NCBI GenBank assembly: GCA_963815125.1
Contig: CAWFFM010000002.1
Span: 1,674,001 to 1,738,000 of the forward strand
Reading direction: 5' to 3'
Origin: Actinocatenispora sp963815125
GTDB lineage: Bacteria > Actinomycetota > Actinomycetes > Mycobacteriales > Micromonosporaceae
DNA: 64,000 bases
Under the pieces are notes generated by a model. It saw nothing but the letters and a program-made list of their open reading frames with translations, had not been told where the DNA came from and did no database searches. A program made the translations under genes and the position numbers. Each line of letters begins with the position of its first letter. Within the stretch, counting starts at the first letter, position 1. This document shows, in pieces, positions 8,403 through 17,230 of the stretch.

Positions 8403-9352
8403 GAGGAACCCTCCTTCTGCCGGAAGAGGCGGAAGTTGAGCAGGCTGATGCCGATCAGGATCACGGCCAGTACGTAGCTCATCGCCGCCGCGGCACCCTG
8501 CCGGTTCTCCCGCAGTCCGGTGGCGGCGATGTACATGATCGCAGTACGGGTCGAGTTGCCCGGCGCACCGTTCGTCACCAGGAACGCCTGGCCGAACATG
8601 TTCGCCGAGGCGAGGATCGTCACCGTCAGCACGAACAACACCACCGGCCGCAGACCGGGGAGGGTGACGTGCCGGAATTCCTGCCAGCGACTCGCACCGT
8701 CCACCCGTGCCGCCTCGTACAGTTCTGCGGAGATGTCCTGCAACCCGGCCAGGTAGATGATCGCGTTGAAGCCGAGCGTCCACCACACGGTCATGGCGAC
8801 CAGCGAAACCCAGGCCCACGGCACCTGCGTGGTCCACGGCGTGTCGTCGGGCAGCCCCAGTACGCCCAGGGCGTAGTTGACCATGCCGATGTTCGGGTCC
8901 AGCAGGAACCGGAACAACACGCCGACCACCGCGACGCCCAGCACGTACGGGGCGAAGAACACGCCACGGAAGAAGGTCCGGCCCGGGAAATTCCGGTTCA
9001 GCAGCAGCGCCACCCCGAGCGGGCACAGCAACAGGAACGGCACGCTGGCCACGGTGAAGATTCCGGTGGCCGTCATGCTCTGCCAGAAGTTCCCGGAGTC
9101 GCGGCTGTCCGGCAGGAACAGGTTGGTGTAGTTGTCCAGCCCGACCCACGGCTTGCCGGGCAGCAGGTAGTTGTAGTCGTGCAGGCTGATCCACAGTCCG
9201 TAGACGGCCGGCACCAGCACGAATCCGATGAACAGCACCAGGTACGGCGCCAGGAACAGGTAGGGCGTGGCCCGTCCGTGGCGGCGCACACCCTGACGCC
9301 GTGGACCGATCGCGGTGCGCGCCGAGGGATCCGCCCCGGTGTCGGCCGCCAT
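8399..9352 (-). CDS. Carbohydrate ABC transporter permease (MalF type)
   Basis: A 317-residue permease with a charged cytoplasmic N-terminus and about six transmembrane helices. The EAA loop appears as LYEAARVDGASRWQEFRHV. The start at 9352 is the ATG lying 1 nt after the stop of the solute-binding lipoprotein gene. The in-frame extension upstream of it is Arg/Ser-rich and non-conserved in style, and would overlap the preceding gene. It forms the heteromeric channel with the MalG-type permease encoded next. Confidence 0.9.
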   Translation of the reverse strand: MAADTGADPSARTAIGPRRQGVRRHGRATPYLFLAPYLVLFIGFVLVPAVYGLWISLHDYNYLLPGKPWVGLDNYTNLFLPDSRDSGNFWQSMTATGIFTVASVPFLLLCPLGVALLLNRNFPGRTFFRGVFFAPYVLGVAVVGVLFRFLLDPNIGMVNYALGVLGLPDDTPWTTQVPWAWVSLVAMTVWWTLGFNAIIYLAGLQDISAELYEAARVDGASRWQEFRHVTLPGLRPVVLFVLTVTILASANMFGQAFLVTNGAPGNSTRTAIMYIAATGLRENRQGAAAAMSYVLAVILIGISLLNFRLFRQKEGSS

Positions 9353-9353
9353 G

Positions 9354-10685
9354 TCAGTCTCCGTACTTCTTCTTGTTCTCCTGCACGATGCGGGTGGCAC
9401 GCCGGGCCGAGTCCTTCAGCGCCTGTGCCGGCGATTGCTTGCCCAGCACCGCCTTGTTGACGCCGGTGTACATCTCGGCCATCGCGTCGCCGATGCCGGC
9501 CACGGACGGCGGGAAGTGCACATCGGGTACCTCCGCACCGAACGGCGCGAGGTCGCTCATCGCCTTGAACTGCGAGCTGCCCGCGAGGTCCTTGCGGGCC
9601 GGTACCTTGGCGCTCTTGGCCCAGTCCAACGCGTTGCGGGTGAACCAGTTGATGAAGTAGCGGCTGGCGTCGGTCTTGTTCTTGTCCGAACCGTCGGTGC
9701 GGGGAAGCACGAACTGGTGCGAGTTTCCCCATACTCCGCCCTGGCTGCCGATCTTCGGTAGCGGCGCGAGCCCGATCTCGGGGGTCTTGAGCTTCTTGAC
9801 GTCGGCGACCTGCCAGATGCCCTGGAAGTTGAACACGTTCTTCGAGTTCTTCAGCGCCACGTAGTCGGCGTCCTGGCCGACGTTGCGCGGACTGTAGCCC
9901 TTCTTGATCAGGTCGGTCATGAAGGTCAGCGCCTGTACACCGGCGTCGGAGTCCCAGGTCGCCTTGCTCACCGCGTGGTCGAAGATGTCACCGCCGTGCT
10001 GCCACAGCAACGACTCGAACATGAAGCCACCGGTGAACTGGAACGGGCTGACCCAGCTGCCCTTGATCCCTTTGCCCTTCAGGTGTTCCAGCGCGGCCAG
10101 GAAGTCGTCCTTGGTCTGCGGCGGCTTGTCCGGGTCCAGACCGGCGGACTTCATCACCGTCTTGTTGTAGTACAGACCGAGGTTGTGCACGTCGATCGGG
10201 ATGCCGTACCGGGCGCCCTTGTACATCCCGCCCTGCCAGACGGCCGGGCTGAAGTCCGACTCCTTGAGCCCGAGTGCCCTGGCCACGTCGTCGATCGGCA
10301 CGATGACGCGCTGCGCGGCCTGGGTGGGCATGTCGTCGATGTGCATGGCGGCCACATCCGGACCGTTGCCGCTCTGCACCGCGGCGGGCAGCTTCTGGAA
10401 CAGGTCCGCCCACTGCATGATGTTCATGGTGACCTTGATGTTGCTGGTCTGGCTGTTGAATTTGTCGACCATCTGCTTGGCGTAGTCGCCGTCGCTGCCG
10501 GTCCAGCCGTTCCAGAAGGCGATGGTCACCTTCGGCCCGGTGTACTTCGCGCCGCCCGCACCGGTCGCCTTGGGTGCCGGTGGGGTACTGGTCCCGCCGC
10601 AGGCGGCGAGAGCCATCGCGCCGCCCACTCCCCCGGCCAGGCCGAGGAACCTTCGGCGGTCCACAGAACTGGGAAGTTCAGACAT
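9354..10685 (-). CDS. Sugar ABC transporter substrate-binding lipoprotein
   Basis: A 443-residue extracellular solute-binding protein of family 1. The N-terminus combines an RRRFLG twin-arginine-like motif with the lipobox LAAC near residue 33, so it is probably a Tat-exported lipoprotein. The mature part starts with VTIAFWNGWTG, typical of carbohydrate-binding proteins. The start at 10685 is fixed by AAGGAG 6 nt upstream. It heads the importer operon. With a glycerate-glycoside hydrolase convergent at the other end, the ligand could be glucosylglycerate, mannosylglycerate or a related glucoside. Divergent from a LacI gene that probably represses it. Confidence 0.88.
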   Translation of the reverse strand: MSELPSSVDRRRFLGLAGGVGGAMALAACGGTSTPPAPKATGAGGAKYTGPKVTIAFWNGWTGSDGDYAKQMVDKFNSQTSNIKVTMNIMQWADLFQKLPAAVQSGNGPDVAAMHIDDMPTQAAQRVIVPIDDVARALGLKESDFSPAVWQGGMYKGARYGIPIDVHNLGLYYNKTVMKSAGLDPDKPPQTKDDFLAALEHLKGKGIKGSWVSPFQFTGGFMFESLLWQHGGDIFDHAVSKATWDSDAGVQALTFMTDLIKKGYSPRNVGQDADYVALKNSKNVFNFQGIWQVADVKKLKTPEIGLAPLPKIGSQGGVWGNSHQFVLPRTDGSDKNKTDASRYFINWFTRNALDWAKSAKVPARKDLAGSSQFKAMSDLAPFGAEVPDVHFPPSVAGIGDAMAEMYTGVNKAVLGKQSPAQALKDSARRATRIVQENKKKYGD

Positions 10686-10843
10686 CTCTGCTCCTTGTCG
10701 CCGCGCGACCGTCGCACGCATCGGCCCCGTACTCATCGGAGACGGAGGACAACCGTCGGTCGATCGGACCGACACGCAGAGCAGGATCGGGGATCGGGAC
10801 GACCTGCTGCACGGTGTTGCCTCCTCGGGCTGGCTGCACCGTG

Positions 10844-10893
10844 TTTACAACGGTGGTACCAACGTTGTAAAGACCCTGGGGTCAAGTTGTAAA
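10844..10893. promoter_or_regulatory. LacI-family operator region with three half-sites
   Basis: A perfect 9-bp inverted repeat, TTTACAACG (10844-10852) with CGTTGTAAA (10863-10871), is followed by a third half-site TTGTAAA (10887-10893) exactly 22 bp after the equivalent bases of the second. The sites lie just before the LacI start codon in the divergent promoter region of the sugar importer operon, which suits autoregulation and operon repression by the same protein. Confidence 0.65.
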
Positions 10894-10901
10894 GTTCCTC
10901 C

Positions 10902-11960
10902 GTGACCACGGCACCGGAGCAGCCCGACGGAAAGCGGGACGGCCAGCTGCGCGTCCGCCTCAAAGACGTCGCCGAGCTGGCGGGTGTATCGGTCAAGACG
11001 GTGTCCAACGTGGTCAACGGCTACACCCATGTGAGCCCACGGATGCGCGAGCACGTCCAACGCGCCATCGACTCCCTCGGCTACCGCCCCAACATGACCG
11101 CGCGCGGTCTACGTGGCGGACGTTCCGGCGTGATCGCCCTCGCCGTACCGGAGCTCGACGTACCGTACTTCGCCGAGCTCAGCAGACTGGTCGTCAACGC
11201 CGCCGAGGAACGTGGCTGGACCGTACTGATCGACCAGACCGGCGGCGCCGCCGAACGCGAACAGGTCGTCGTGGCCGGTATCCGCGACCACCTCGTCGAC
11301 GGCGTCATCTTCAGCCCGCTGGCGCTGGCCGGCGCCGATCTGTCCGACGGTGCCGGCCATACCCCGATGGTGCTGCTCGGGGAGCGGATCCACCACGGCC
11401 CCGCCGACCATGTGATGATCGACAACGTGGCCGCTGCCCACGACGCCACCATGCATCTCATCGGGCAGGGACGTCGACAGATCGCGGCGATCGGCACCCA
11501 GCTGGTCGAGGCCGGCGCTACCGCACGCCAACGGCTCTCCGGCTACTACCAGGCGCTGACCGAAGCCGGTCAGCCGGTGCAGCCGGAACTGATCGCGCCG
11601 GCGCGCGCCTACCATCGGGCCGACGGCGCGGCAGCCATGCTGAGCATGCTCGACAGCCATACGCTGCCGGATGCGGTCTTCTGCTTCAACGATCCCTTGG
11701 CCCTCGGCGCGCTACGGGCACTGCACATGCGCGGCGTACGAGTTCCCGACGACATCGCGGTGATCGGCTTCGACGACATCGAGGACGGCCGGTACAGCAC
11801 CCCGACACTGTCCACCATCGCGCCGGACAAGCAGCAGATCGCCCGGGTCGCGGTCGAGCTGCTGGCCCGCCGGATCGAGGGCGGCGAGCGGGATGTCGAA
11901 CCGCAGGAGATCCAGGCCGACTACGAACTGGTGGTCCGGGAGAGTACGCGGTCCGGCTGA
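10902..11960 (+). CDS. LacI family transcriptional regulator
   Basis: A 352-residue repressor. The DNA-binding headpiece is near residues 23-75 (LKDVAELAGVSVKTVSNVVN, then the hinge helix region), followed by a periplasmic-binding-protein-like sugar sensor domain ending in the usual GFDDIEDGRYSTPTLSTI motif. The GTG start has TTCCTCC rather than a purine-rich site upstream, so translation initiation may be weak or nearly leaderless. It is divergent from the carbohydrate ABC operon, which it is expected to control through the repeats at 10844-10893. Confidence 0.9.
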   Translation: MTTAPEQPDGKRDGQLRVRLKDVAELAGVSVKTVSNVVNGYTHVSPRMREHVQRAIDSLGYRPNMTARGLRGGRSGVIALAVPELDVPYFAELSRLVVNAAEERGWTVLIDQTGGAAEREQVVVAGIRDHLVDGVIFSPLALAGADLSDGAGHTPMVLLGERIHHGPADHVMIDNVAAAHDATMHLIGQGRRQIAAIGTQLVEAGATARQRLSGYYQALTEAGQPVQPELIAPARAYHRADGAAAMLSMLDSHTLPDAVFCFNDPLALGALRALHMRGVRVPDDIAVIGFDDIEDGRYSTPTLSTIAPDKQQIARVAVELLARRIEGGERDVEPQEIQADYELVVRESTRSG

Positions 11961-12007
11961 CCTCGGCGTCGACCTGACGTTCGCACGGGCTTCGTAGACT
12001 TCGCGGG

Positions 12008-14044
12008 GTGAGTAACGGTGACCCCCGCGACGACGCAGCCGGCCGGCCTCTACCCGATCCCACCGCCATGCCGGCGCCTCAGCCGTGGGCGGCACCCGCA
12101 CCGACCGACTTCGGCCCTTCCCCCGTGCCCAGCGCCCCGGCCGACACCTGGCAGTCACCCGGAGTGCCCACCGGGCCACCGCGCAACGACAACTCGCCAC
12201 CACCGGCCGGCAACGGGCCGGTGTACCAGCCGGGCCCACCCTGGCAGCCAGGATCGTTCCACGCCACACCCGCCGACACTCCCGGCCCCGGCAACGTTCC
12301 GCCGTCCGGTGCCGCACCCGGCCAACCGGCACCACCGTGGGCATCGCAGCCCGGACCGTACGGAACCGGCAGCATGCCACCGCCGCCCCACCGCACAGGG
12401 CAGGGGCTGAAGGGCGCCGTGTTCGCGGGCGCCGTCGCGGTCGTGCTACTGGTCGGGCTCGGTGTCGTGGCGGCCGTGAAGATCGGCCAGAGCTTCCGGC
12501 CCGACCCCAAGTCCGGCCCCACCGCGAGTCCACAAGCAACCGGTCACCTCGCCGACGGCGGGGCCCTGACCACCTCGCTGGGCTCACCGACCAACGGGAT
12601 CATGCCCTCGGACGCGAGCGGTCCGGAAACCTACACGCTGGCCCACGCCCTGTTCACCGGACTGGTCCGATTCGACACGGAGACCGGTGCCCCGGTGAAC
12701 GCCCTCGCCGAGCGGATCAGTACCAGTGATCAGAAGACCTGGACCATCAGCATCCGCAAGGACAGCACGTTCGACAACGGCGAACCGGTGGACGCCGCGG
12801 CGTTCATCCGGTCCTGGAACTACGCCGCGTACGGGCCGAACGCCGCGGTTGCCGGCTACGACTTCGACCACATCGACGGCTACCAGCAGTTGCAGGGCAG
12901 CTCACCGAAGGTCCGGAAGCTGCGCGGGCTGACGGCGGTCGACGACTACACCCTCAAGGTCACGTTGACCGAACCGTACGGCTGGTTCCGCTACCAGCTC
13001 GGCGAACCGGCGTTCGCGCCGATGGCTGCGGCCTGTGAACGCGACCTGACCGCTTGTAAGTCGAAGCCGATCGGCAATGGTCCGTTCTCGGTACGCGACA
13101 GCTGGCACGAGGGTGCCGATCTCACCCTGGTACGCAGCGACACGTACCGCGGCCGCAAACCGCACCTGGACACGGTGACGATGAAGGGCGGGTCCGATCA
13201 GGCCGCGGCCTACGAGTCGTTCGACCGGGGTGAGATCGACCTGCTGACCGCGCTACCTCAGGAGCAGTATTCGCGGGCCCACGACAACCACCGCGACGGA
13301 CTCGTCCAGCGACCCTCGCTGAGCACGTACTTTCTCGGCTTCCCGATGAAAGACAGCAGATTCACCGACAAGCGGGTACGCCAGGCGTTCTCCATGGCCA
13401 TCGACCGCAAGGCGCTGGTCCGCACGGTCGATGGTGCGGGCACCCCACTCACCAGTTTCGCGCCGGCCGGCGCGGTGGGTGCGCGGAGGACCGGGCCGTG
13501 CACCAGTTGCACCCTGGACGTCCAGAAGGCGCGCGCCCTGCTCGACGCCGTCGGCTGGAAGAAGGACAGTGCGGTCACCCTGTCCGCGCCGGGCACGGGA
13601 GCCGCACGCCAACAGATGGAGCTGGTCTGCCGGCAGCTGGCGAGCAATCTGAGCATCCGGTGCAGCGTCTCGGCCGATGACGACGGCACCGGTTTCTACC
13701 AGAAGGTCCTCGAACACCGGGTGACCGGGCCGTACCGGGTTCCCTGGGTCAGCGACATGCCCACCGTCGCGGAGTACGTACAGCTGTTCACCGGCGAGCT
13801 CGGCGACTACTTCGGCTACCACAGTCCGATCGTGCAGTCCGCCTACCGGGCGGGCAACGCGGCGGCGGACGCGAATGCGGCATCCGACGCCTACCAGAAG
13901 GCCTGGCGTCATCTCGACGAGGACATGCCGGCCGTGCCGCTGTGGCAGGGTGGCAACGCCGCGTTGACCGGCAAGGGCATCGGCGGGGTCGCGCTGGACA
14001 CGCAGGGTGCGGTCGATCTTGCCTCGGTGGGCCGGAAGAACTGA
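12008..14044 (+). CDS. Membrane-anchored ABC-type solute-binding protein, family 5
   Basis: A 678-residue protein. About 130 N-terminal residues are Pro/Gly-rich and cytoplasmic, then one transmembrane helix (about residues 137-160), then a family 5 solute-binding domain of the DppA/OppA type beginning near GPETYTLAHALFTGLV. Cysteines in CERDLTAC and GPCTSC may pair outside the cell. Family 5 proteins capture oligopeptides and similar solutes, normally as lipoproteins with their own permease genes. Here the protein is tethered by a helix and there are no transporter genes beside it, so it may act as a sensor or work with distant permeases. The GTG start at 12008 is the only reasonable one. 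Confidence 0.83.
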   Translation: MSNGDPRDDAAGRPLPDPTAMPAPQPWAAPAPTDFGPSPVPSAPADTWQSPGVPTGPPRNDNSPPPAGNGPVYQPGPPWQPGSFHATPADTPGPGNVPPSGAAPGQPAPPWASQPGPYGTGSMPPPPHRTGQGLKGAVFAGAVAVVLLVGLGVVAAVKIGQSFRPDPKSGPTASPQATGHLADGGALTTSLGSPTNGIMPSDASGPETYTLAHALFTGLVRFDTETGAPVNALAERISTSDQKTWTISIRKDSTFDNGEPVDAAAFIRSWNYAAYGPNAAVAGYDFDHIDGYQQLQGSSPKVRKLRGLTAVDDYTLKVTLTEPYGWFRYQLGEPAFAPMAAACERDLTACKSKPIGNGPFSVRDSWHEGADLTLVRSDTYRGRKPHLDTVTMKGGSDQAAAYESFDRGEIDLLTALPQEQYSRAHDNHRDGLVQRPSLSTYFLGFPMKDSRFTDKRVRQAFSMAIDRKALVRTVDGAGTPLTSFAPAGAVGARRTGPCTSCTLDVQKARALLDAVGWKKDSAVTLSAPGTGAARQQMELVCRQLASNLSIRCSVSADDDGTGFYQKVLEHRVTGPYRVPWVSDMPTVAEYVQLFTGELGDYFGYHSPIVQSAYRAGNAAADANAASDAYQKAWRHLDEDMPAVPLWQGGNAALTGKGIGGVALDTQGAVDLASVGRKN

Positions 14045-14060
14045 GCGGCCACGGCGCACG

Positions 14061-14089
14061 GGCCGGGCCCCGCTCGCGGAGGCCCGGCC
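14061..14089 (+). terminator. Putative hairpin terminator
   Basis: GGCCGGGCC (14061-14069) pairs with GGCCCGGCC (14081-14089) across an 11-nt loop, 17 bp after the stop of the anchored solute-binding protein gene. Confidence 0.45.
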
Positions 14090-14116
14090 GGCTACCGCGC
14101 GAGGTAGGCTCGCAGC

Positions 14117-14350
14117 ATGTGTCGCAGCATCAAGACGCTCCGGGAGCCCTACGCCCAGGATGTAGGGCCGGCGGACGTGCGGGCCGCCGCCCTGCAGTAC
14201 GTACGCAAGATCAGCGGCTTCCGGGCGCCGGCCGCACACAACGCGCAGGCGTTCGACCGGGCCGTCGAGGACGTCGCCGCCGCAACCCAGGCGCTGCTCG
14301 ATCAGCTTGAGGTCCGCGGCCGGCAGACCGCGCCGGCCGGGTCTTCCTGA
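14117..14350 (+). CDS. DUF2277 family protein
   Basis: A 77-residue protein matching the small DUF2277 family from end to end: it opens with MCRSIKTLREPY and continues with the typical AAALQYVRKISGF and AFDRAVEDVAAAT segments, giving a compact helical fold. Function is unknown. Related proteins are widespread in actinobacteria and other phyla as stand-alone cytosolic genes. The family normally keeps the Cys at position 2, as here. It stands alone, with no clear operon partner. Confidence 0.8.
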   Translation: MCRSIKTLREPYAQDVGPADVRAAALQYVRKISGFRAPAAHNAQAFDRAVEDVAAATQALLDQLEVRGRQTAPAGSS

Positions 14351-14416
14351 CCGACTCTTCCTGACCGACACGGTGCCGCCGCGTGCCGCAGCGGCAACCA
14401 TCCAGCACGGTGACGG

Positions 14417-15181
14417 TCAGGGCGCCGGGACCGCACCATCGGGTGGTGTGGTCCGGACAGTCTGCAGCACCACGGTGTCGGGCCGGTTGATCACGTCATC
14501 TGTGAGTTCCGACAGCCGCTGACGATGCGCGCGGGCGTACGACCGGAGCGCCTCGAACGCATCCTCCAGGCTCATACCGAACCGTTCGGCGACGATGCCT
14601 TTGGCCTGTTCGAGTGCTATCCGACTGGTCAACGCGGTCTGCAACTGGCCGGTCAGTACCTGCGCATCGTGCAGGGAGCGCTGCTGGAGCAACGCGATGG
14701 TCGCGACATCGGCCAGCGCCTGCCCCAGATGGACCGCCTCCGCGTCCAGGTCGCCGGGCCGCCGGAGGAACAGGTTGAGGGTGCCGATGATCTTTCCCCG
14801 CAGCCGCAGCGGCAACGCATGGGTGGAGACGTACCCGCTGGCCCGCGCCCTGACGCTGAACCGGGGCCATCGGGTGTCCGCGGTCGGTCCCGGGTTGATG
14901 ATCGGCTCGCCGGTACGGAAGCAGTCCAGGCAGGGGCCCTCGTCGTTCTGCACCTCGAAGAGTTCCACCAGCCGCGCCTCCTCGACGGAACTCGCAGCCA
15001 CCTGCAGAAAGCCCTGGGCATCGGCCAGCATGATGCCCGCAGCATCGACGGACAGTAGATCAGCGCATCGTCGGGCCAGCGTATGGAGAAAGTCGATCAC
15101 GTCGAAGTCGTCGACGAGGGTGTCGGCCAGTTCCACGAAGGTCTCGGCTACCCGTTGTTCCCGCGTGCCGTCCATTGTCAT
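14417..15181 (-). CDS. GAF and ANTAR domain protein
   Basis: A 254-residue predicted RNA-binding antiterminator. A GAF sensor domain spans about residues 20-165, and the ANTAR domain about 185-240 contains the characteristic QLQTALTSRIALEQAKGIVA run. ANTAR proteins bind paired hexaloop hairpins in nascent RNA and prevent termination; the GAF part usually senses a small molecule or redox state. Such two-domain proteins are abundant in actinomycetes and mostly uncharacterised. It lies 34 bp downstream of a second protein of the same architecture on the same strand, so the two are probably co-transcribed. Confidence 0.85.
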   Translation of the reverse strand: MTMDGTREQRVAETFVELADTLVDDFDVIDFLHTLARRCADLLSVDAAGIMLADAQGFLQVAASSVEEARLVELFEVQNDEGPCLDCFRTGEPIINPGPTADTRWPRFSVRARASGYVSTHALPLRLRGKIIGTLNLFLRRPGDLDAEAVHLGQALADVATIALLQQRSLHDAQVLTGQLQTALTSRIALEQAKGIVAERFGMSLEDAFEALRSYARAHRQRLSELTDDVINRPDTVVLQTVRTTPPDGAVPAP

Positions 15182-15215
15182 TCCTCTTCACGTCCTGGTG
15201 ACCGCTCATGGGTGG

Positions 15216-15953
15216 TCACCGTTGACTGTCGAACCGCAACCGGCGGGTCACCACATCGGCCGCGACCTCGTCGATCGCCCGCTCGTTGCCGAAGGCGAAG
15301 GCCCGCATCCGGATCAACGCCTCCGCGAGGGTGATACCCAGTTGGACGCTGATCATCCCGGTCGCCTGGTGGACCTGTGCCCGGACGATGTGGGACGGTC
15401 CAGCGGCCAGACGTGGCACCACCTCACCGTCCGATGCGGACAGATCAAGCAGAAGCAGGGCGATTGCCTCTGCGAATACCCGCAGATCGACCAGTTGTTG
15501 ATCTGTCAGAGGCCCCGGCACTATTCGGTACGCCGCGAGCACACCAGCATGGATGGCTCCAATACGCAACGGTACCGCGAATACGGCAGCGGCACCGAGC
15601 TCGGTCGCCGCCGGTGAGTAGATCGGCCAGCGCTTCTCGGTGACCAGGTTGGCCGCCAGGGTGAGTACGCCGCTGGCGGCGTCCACGCCGGGACCTTCGC
15701 CCAGGGTCAGTTCCAGGTCCTCCAGCGGACCCACCAGCACGCCACTGGACCAGACCGGTTCACCGCCACCGTCGAGGGCGCCGGTCGTCCGGCCGGCCGC
15801 CATCCGGACACCGACACCGGACACGGCGAGCACTTCGACGCAGGCGACCGCAGATCCGGGCGAGAGACCGGATCCGTCCTCTGCCACCATCCGGGAGAGC
15901 GCACGGGCCATCTGTTCGGAGACGCTCTGTCCGCTCCACAGGCCGTTCGCCAT
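15216..15953 (-). CDS. GAF and ANTAR domain protein (second copy)
   Basis: A 245-residue protein with the same domain order as its downstream neighbour: GAF about residues 25-165, then a C-terminal ANTAR domain recognisable from HQATGMISVQLGITLAEALI. The start at 15953 is favoured by GGGAGGTGGC directly upstream. The sequence is clearly diverged from the 14417 gene, so this is not a recent duplication. It is predicted to be a cytosolic RNA-binding regulator, with unknown targets and signal. Confidence 0.82.
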   Translation of the reverse strand: MANGLWSGQSVSEQMARALSRMVAEDGSGLSPGSAVACVEVLAVSGVGVRMAAGRTTGALDGGGEPVWSSGVLVGPLEDLELTLGEGPGVDAASGVLTLAANLVTEKRWPIYSPAATELGAAAVFAVPLRIGAIHAGVLAAYRIVPGPLTDQQLVDLRVFAEAIALLLLDLSASDGEVVPRLAAGPSHIVRAQVHQATGMISVQLGITLAEALIRMRAFAFGNERAIDEVAADVVTRRLRFDSQR

Positions 15954-16026
15954 GCCACCTCCCGGTCGCCGATCGCGTATCGCGTCCGCCAGCACCAGGT
16001 GACTGCTACGGGCCAGGCACGCCGCG

Positions 16027-17088
16027 CTAGGCGCTACCGGTGCGTAGGGAATCGCCCACGGAGTACAGATGCCGCAGAACGAGGCCGTAGGACCGGAGAA
16101 TCCCGGTCTCGGTGTAGGCGATTCCGTGCTGTTCGCAGAACGCGTGCACCACGTGCTGTGCCCGCCGCAGGTTGGGCCGCGGCATGCTCGGGAACAGGTG
16201 GTGCTCGATCTGGTAGTTCAGTCCACCGAGGGCGAAGTCGGTGAACCGTCCGCCACGCACGTTGCGCGACGTGAGCACCTGCCGGCGCAGATAGTCCCAC
16301 TGGTCGGCCCGGGTCAGTACCGGCATTCCCTTGTGGTTGGGCGCAAAGGACATGCCCATGTACAGACCGAACACCGCCTGGTGTACGGCGATGAACAGCA
16401 GCCCGTGCAGTGGGGACAGCACCAGGAACACCGCCGCCAGGTAGCCGCCGATGTGGGCCAGGAACAGGAGCCGCTCCACCGTGCGGGCCGCACGGGAGCG
16501 TGCTGACCGACCGGTCAGCGCGCGTCCACTGGCCACATGCAGATTCAGCCCTTCCAGCAACAGCATCGGGAAGAACAGATAGGCCTGGCTGCGGCTCAGC
16601 AGCCGACCCGGCAGGCTGCGCTGTGGCACCTGCTCGGCGGTGTAGACCAACGCGCCGACGTCGATGTCGGGATCTCTGCCGATCTCGTTCGGGTGGGCGT
16701 GGTGGCGGTTGTGCTTGTCGATCCACCAGCCGTAGCTCAATCCGATGCCCAGGTTGCCGAGCAGTACCCCGGAGAGGTACGCGCCGCGCCTGGTGCGGAA
16801 GATCTGCTTGTGCCCCGCGTCGTGACCGACGAAGGCGACCTGGGTGAAGGCGATACCCAGATAGGCAGCGACCACCAGTTGCCACCAGGAGTCACCGATC
16901 AGGAAGAACGCCGCCCAGCCGGCGAGCAGCAGCCCGAGCGTGAAGCTGAGTTTCGCGGTGTAGTAGCCGGGGCGTCTGCCCAACAGCCCGGCAGCCCTGA
17001 TCCGGTGGGACAGCTCCGCATAGGCACTGCGGCCCGTATCGCCGACTGTGCTGGGTGAAGTATCCGTCGTGGGAACCGTGTACATCAT
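16027..17088 (-). CDS. Fatty acid desaturase family protein
   Basis: A 353-residue membrane-bound di-iron enzyme with the three histidine boxes of the acyl-lipid/acyl-CoA desaturase family: HDAGHKQ, HNRHHAHPN and, near the C-terminus, QIEHHLFPSMP, separated by paired hydrophobic helices. It should insert a double bond into membrane fatty acyl chains using O2 and electrons from a ferredoxin or similar donor. The QxEHH third box places it with front-end or DesA3-type desaturases. The start is one of two adjacent ATGs at 17088/17085, after AGAGGCGGCGG. No electron donor gene is adjacent. Confidence 0.87.
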   Translation of the reverse strand: MMYTVPTTDTSPSTVGDTGRSAYAELSHRIRAAGLLGRRPGYYTAKLSFTLGLLLAGWAAFFLIGDSWWQLVVAAYLGIAFTQVAFVGHDAGHKQIFRTRRGAYLSGVLLGNLGIGLSYGWWIDKHNRHHAHPNEIGRDPDIDVGALVYTAEQVPQRSLPGRLLSRSQAYLFFPMLLLEGLNLHVASGRALTGRSARSRAARTVERLLFLAHIGGYLAAVFLVLSPLHGLLFIAVHQAVFGLYMGMSFAPNHKGMPVLTRADQWDYLRRQVLTSRNVRGGRFTDFALGGLNYQIEHHLFPSMPRPNLRRAQHVVHAFCEQHGIAYTETGILRSYGLVLRHLYSVGDSLRTGSA

Positions 17089-17230
17089 CCGCCGCCTCTG
17101 ACGCCGTGTCGCGCCGAGGTCCAGGGCGCCTTCAACGGGCACCGACCAGATGGACGGAGCCGTCTGCAGTCTACCTCTAGAGGGGCGTTCTGGTCGCGGG
17201 AACAGATCCGGGCCGTTCGGTCCATGCGAA

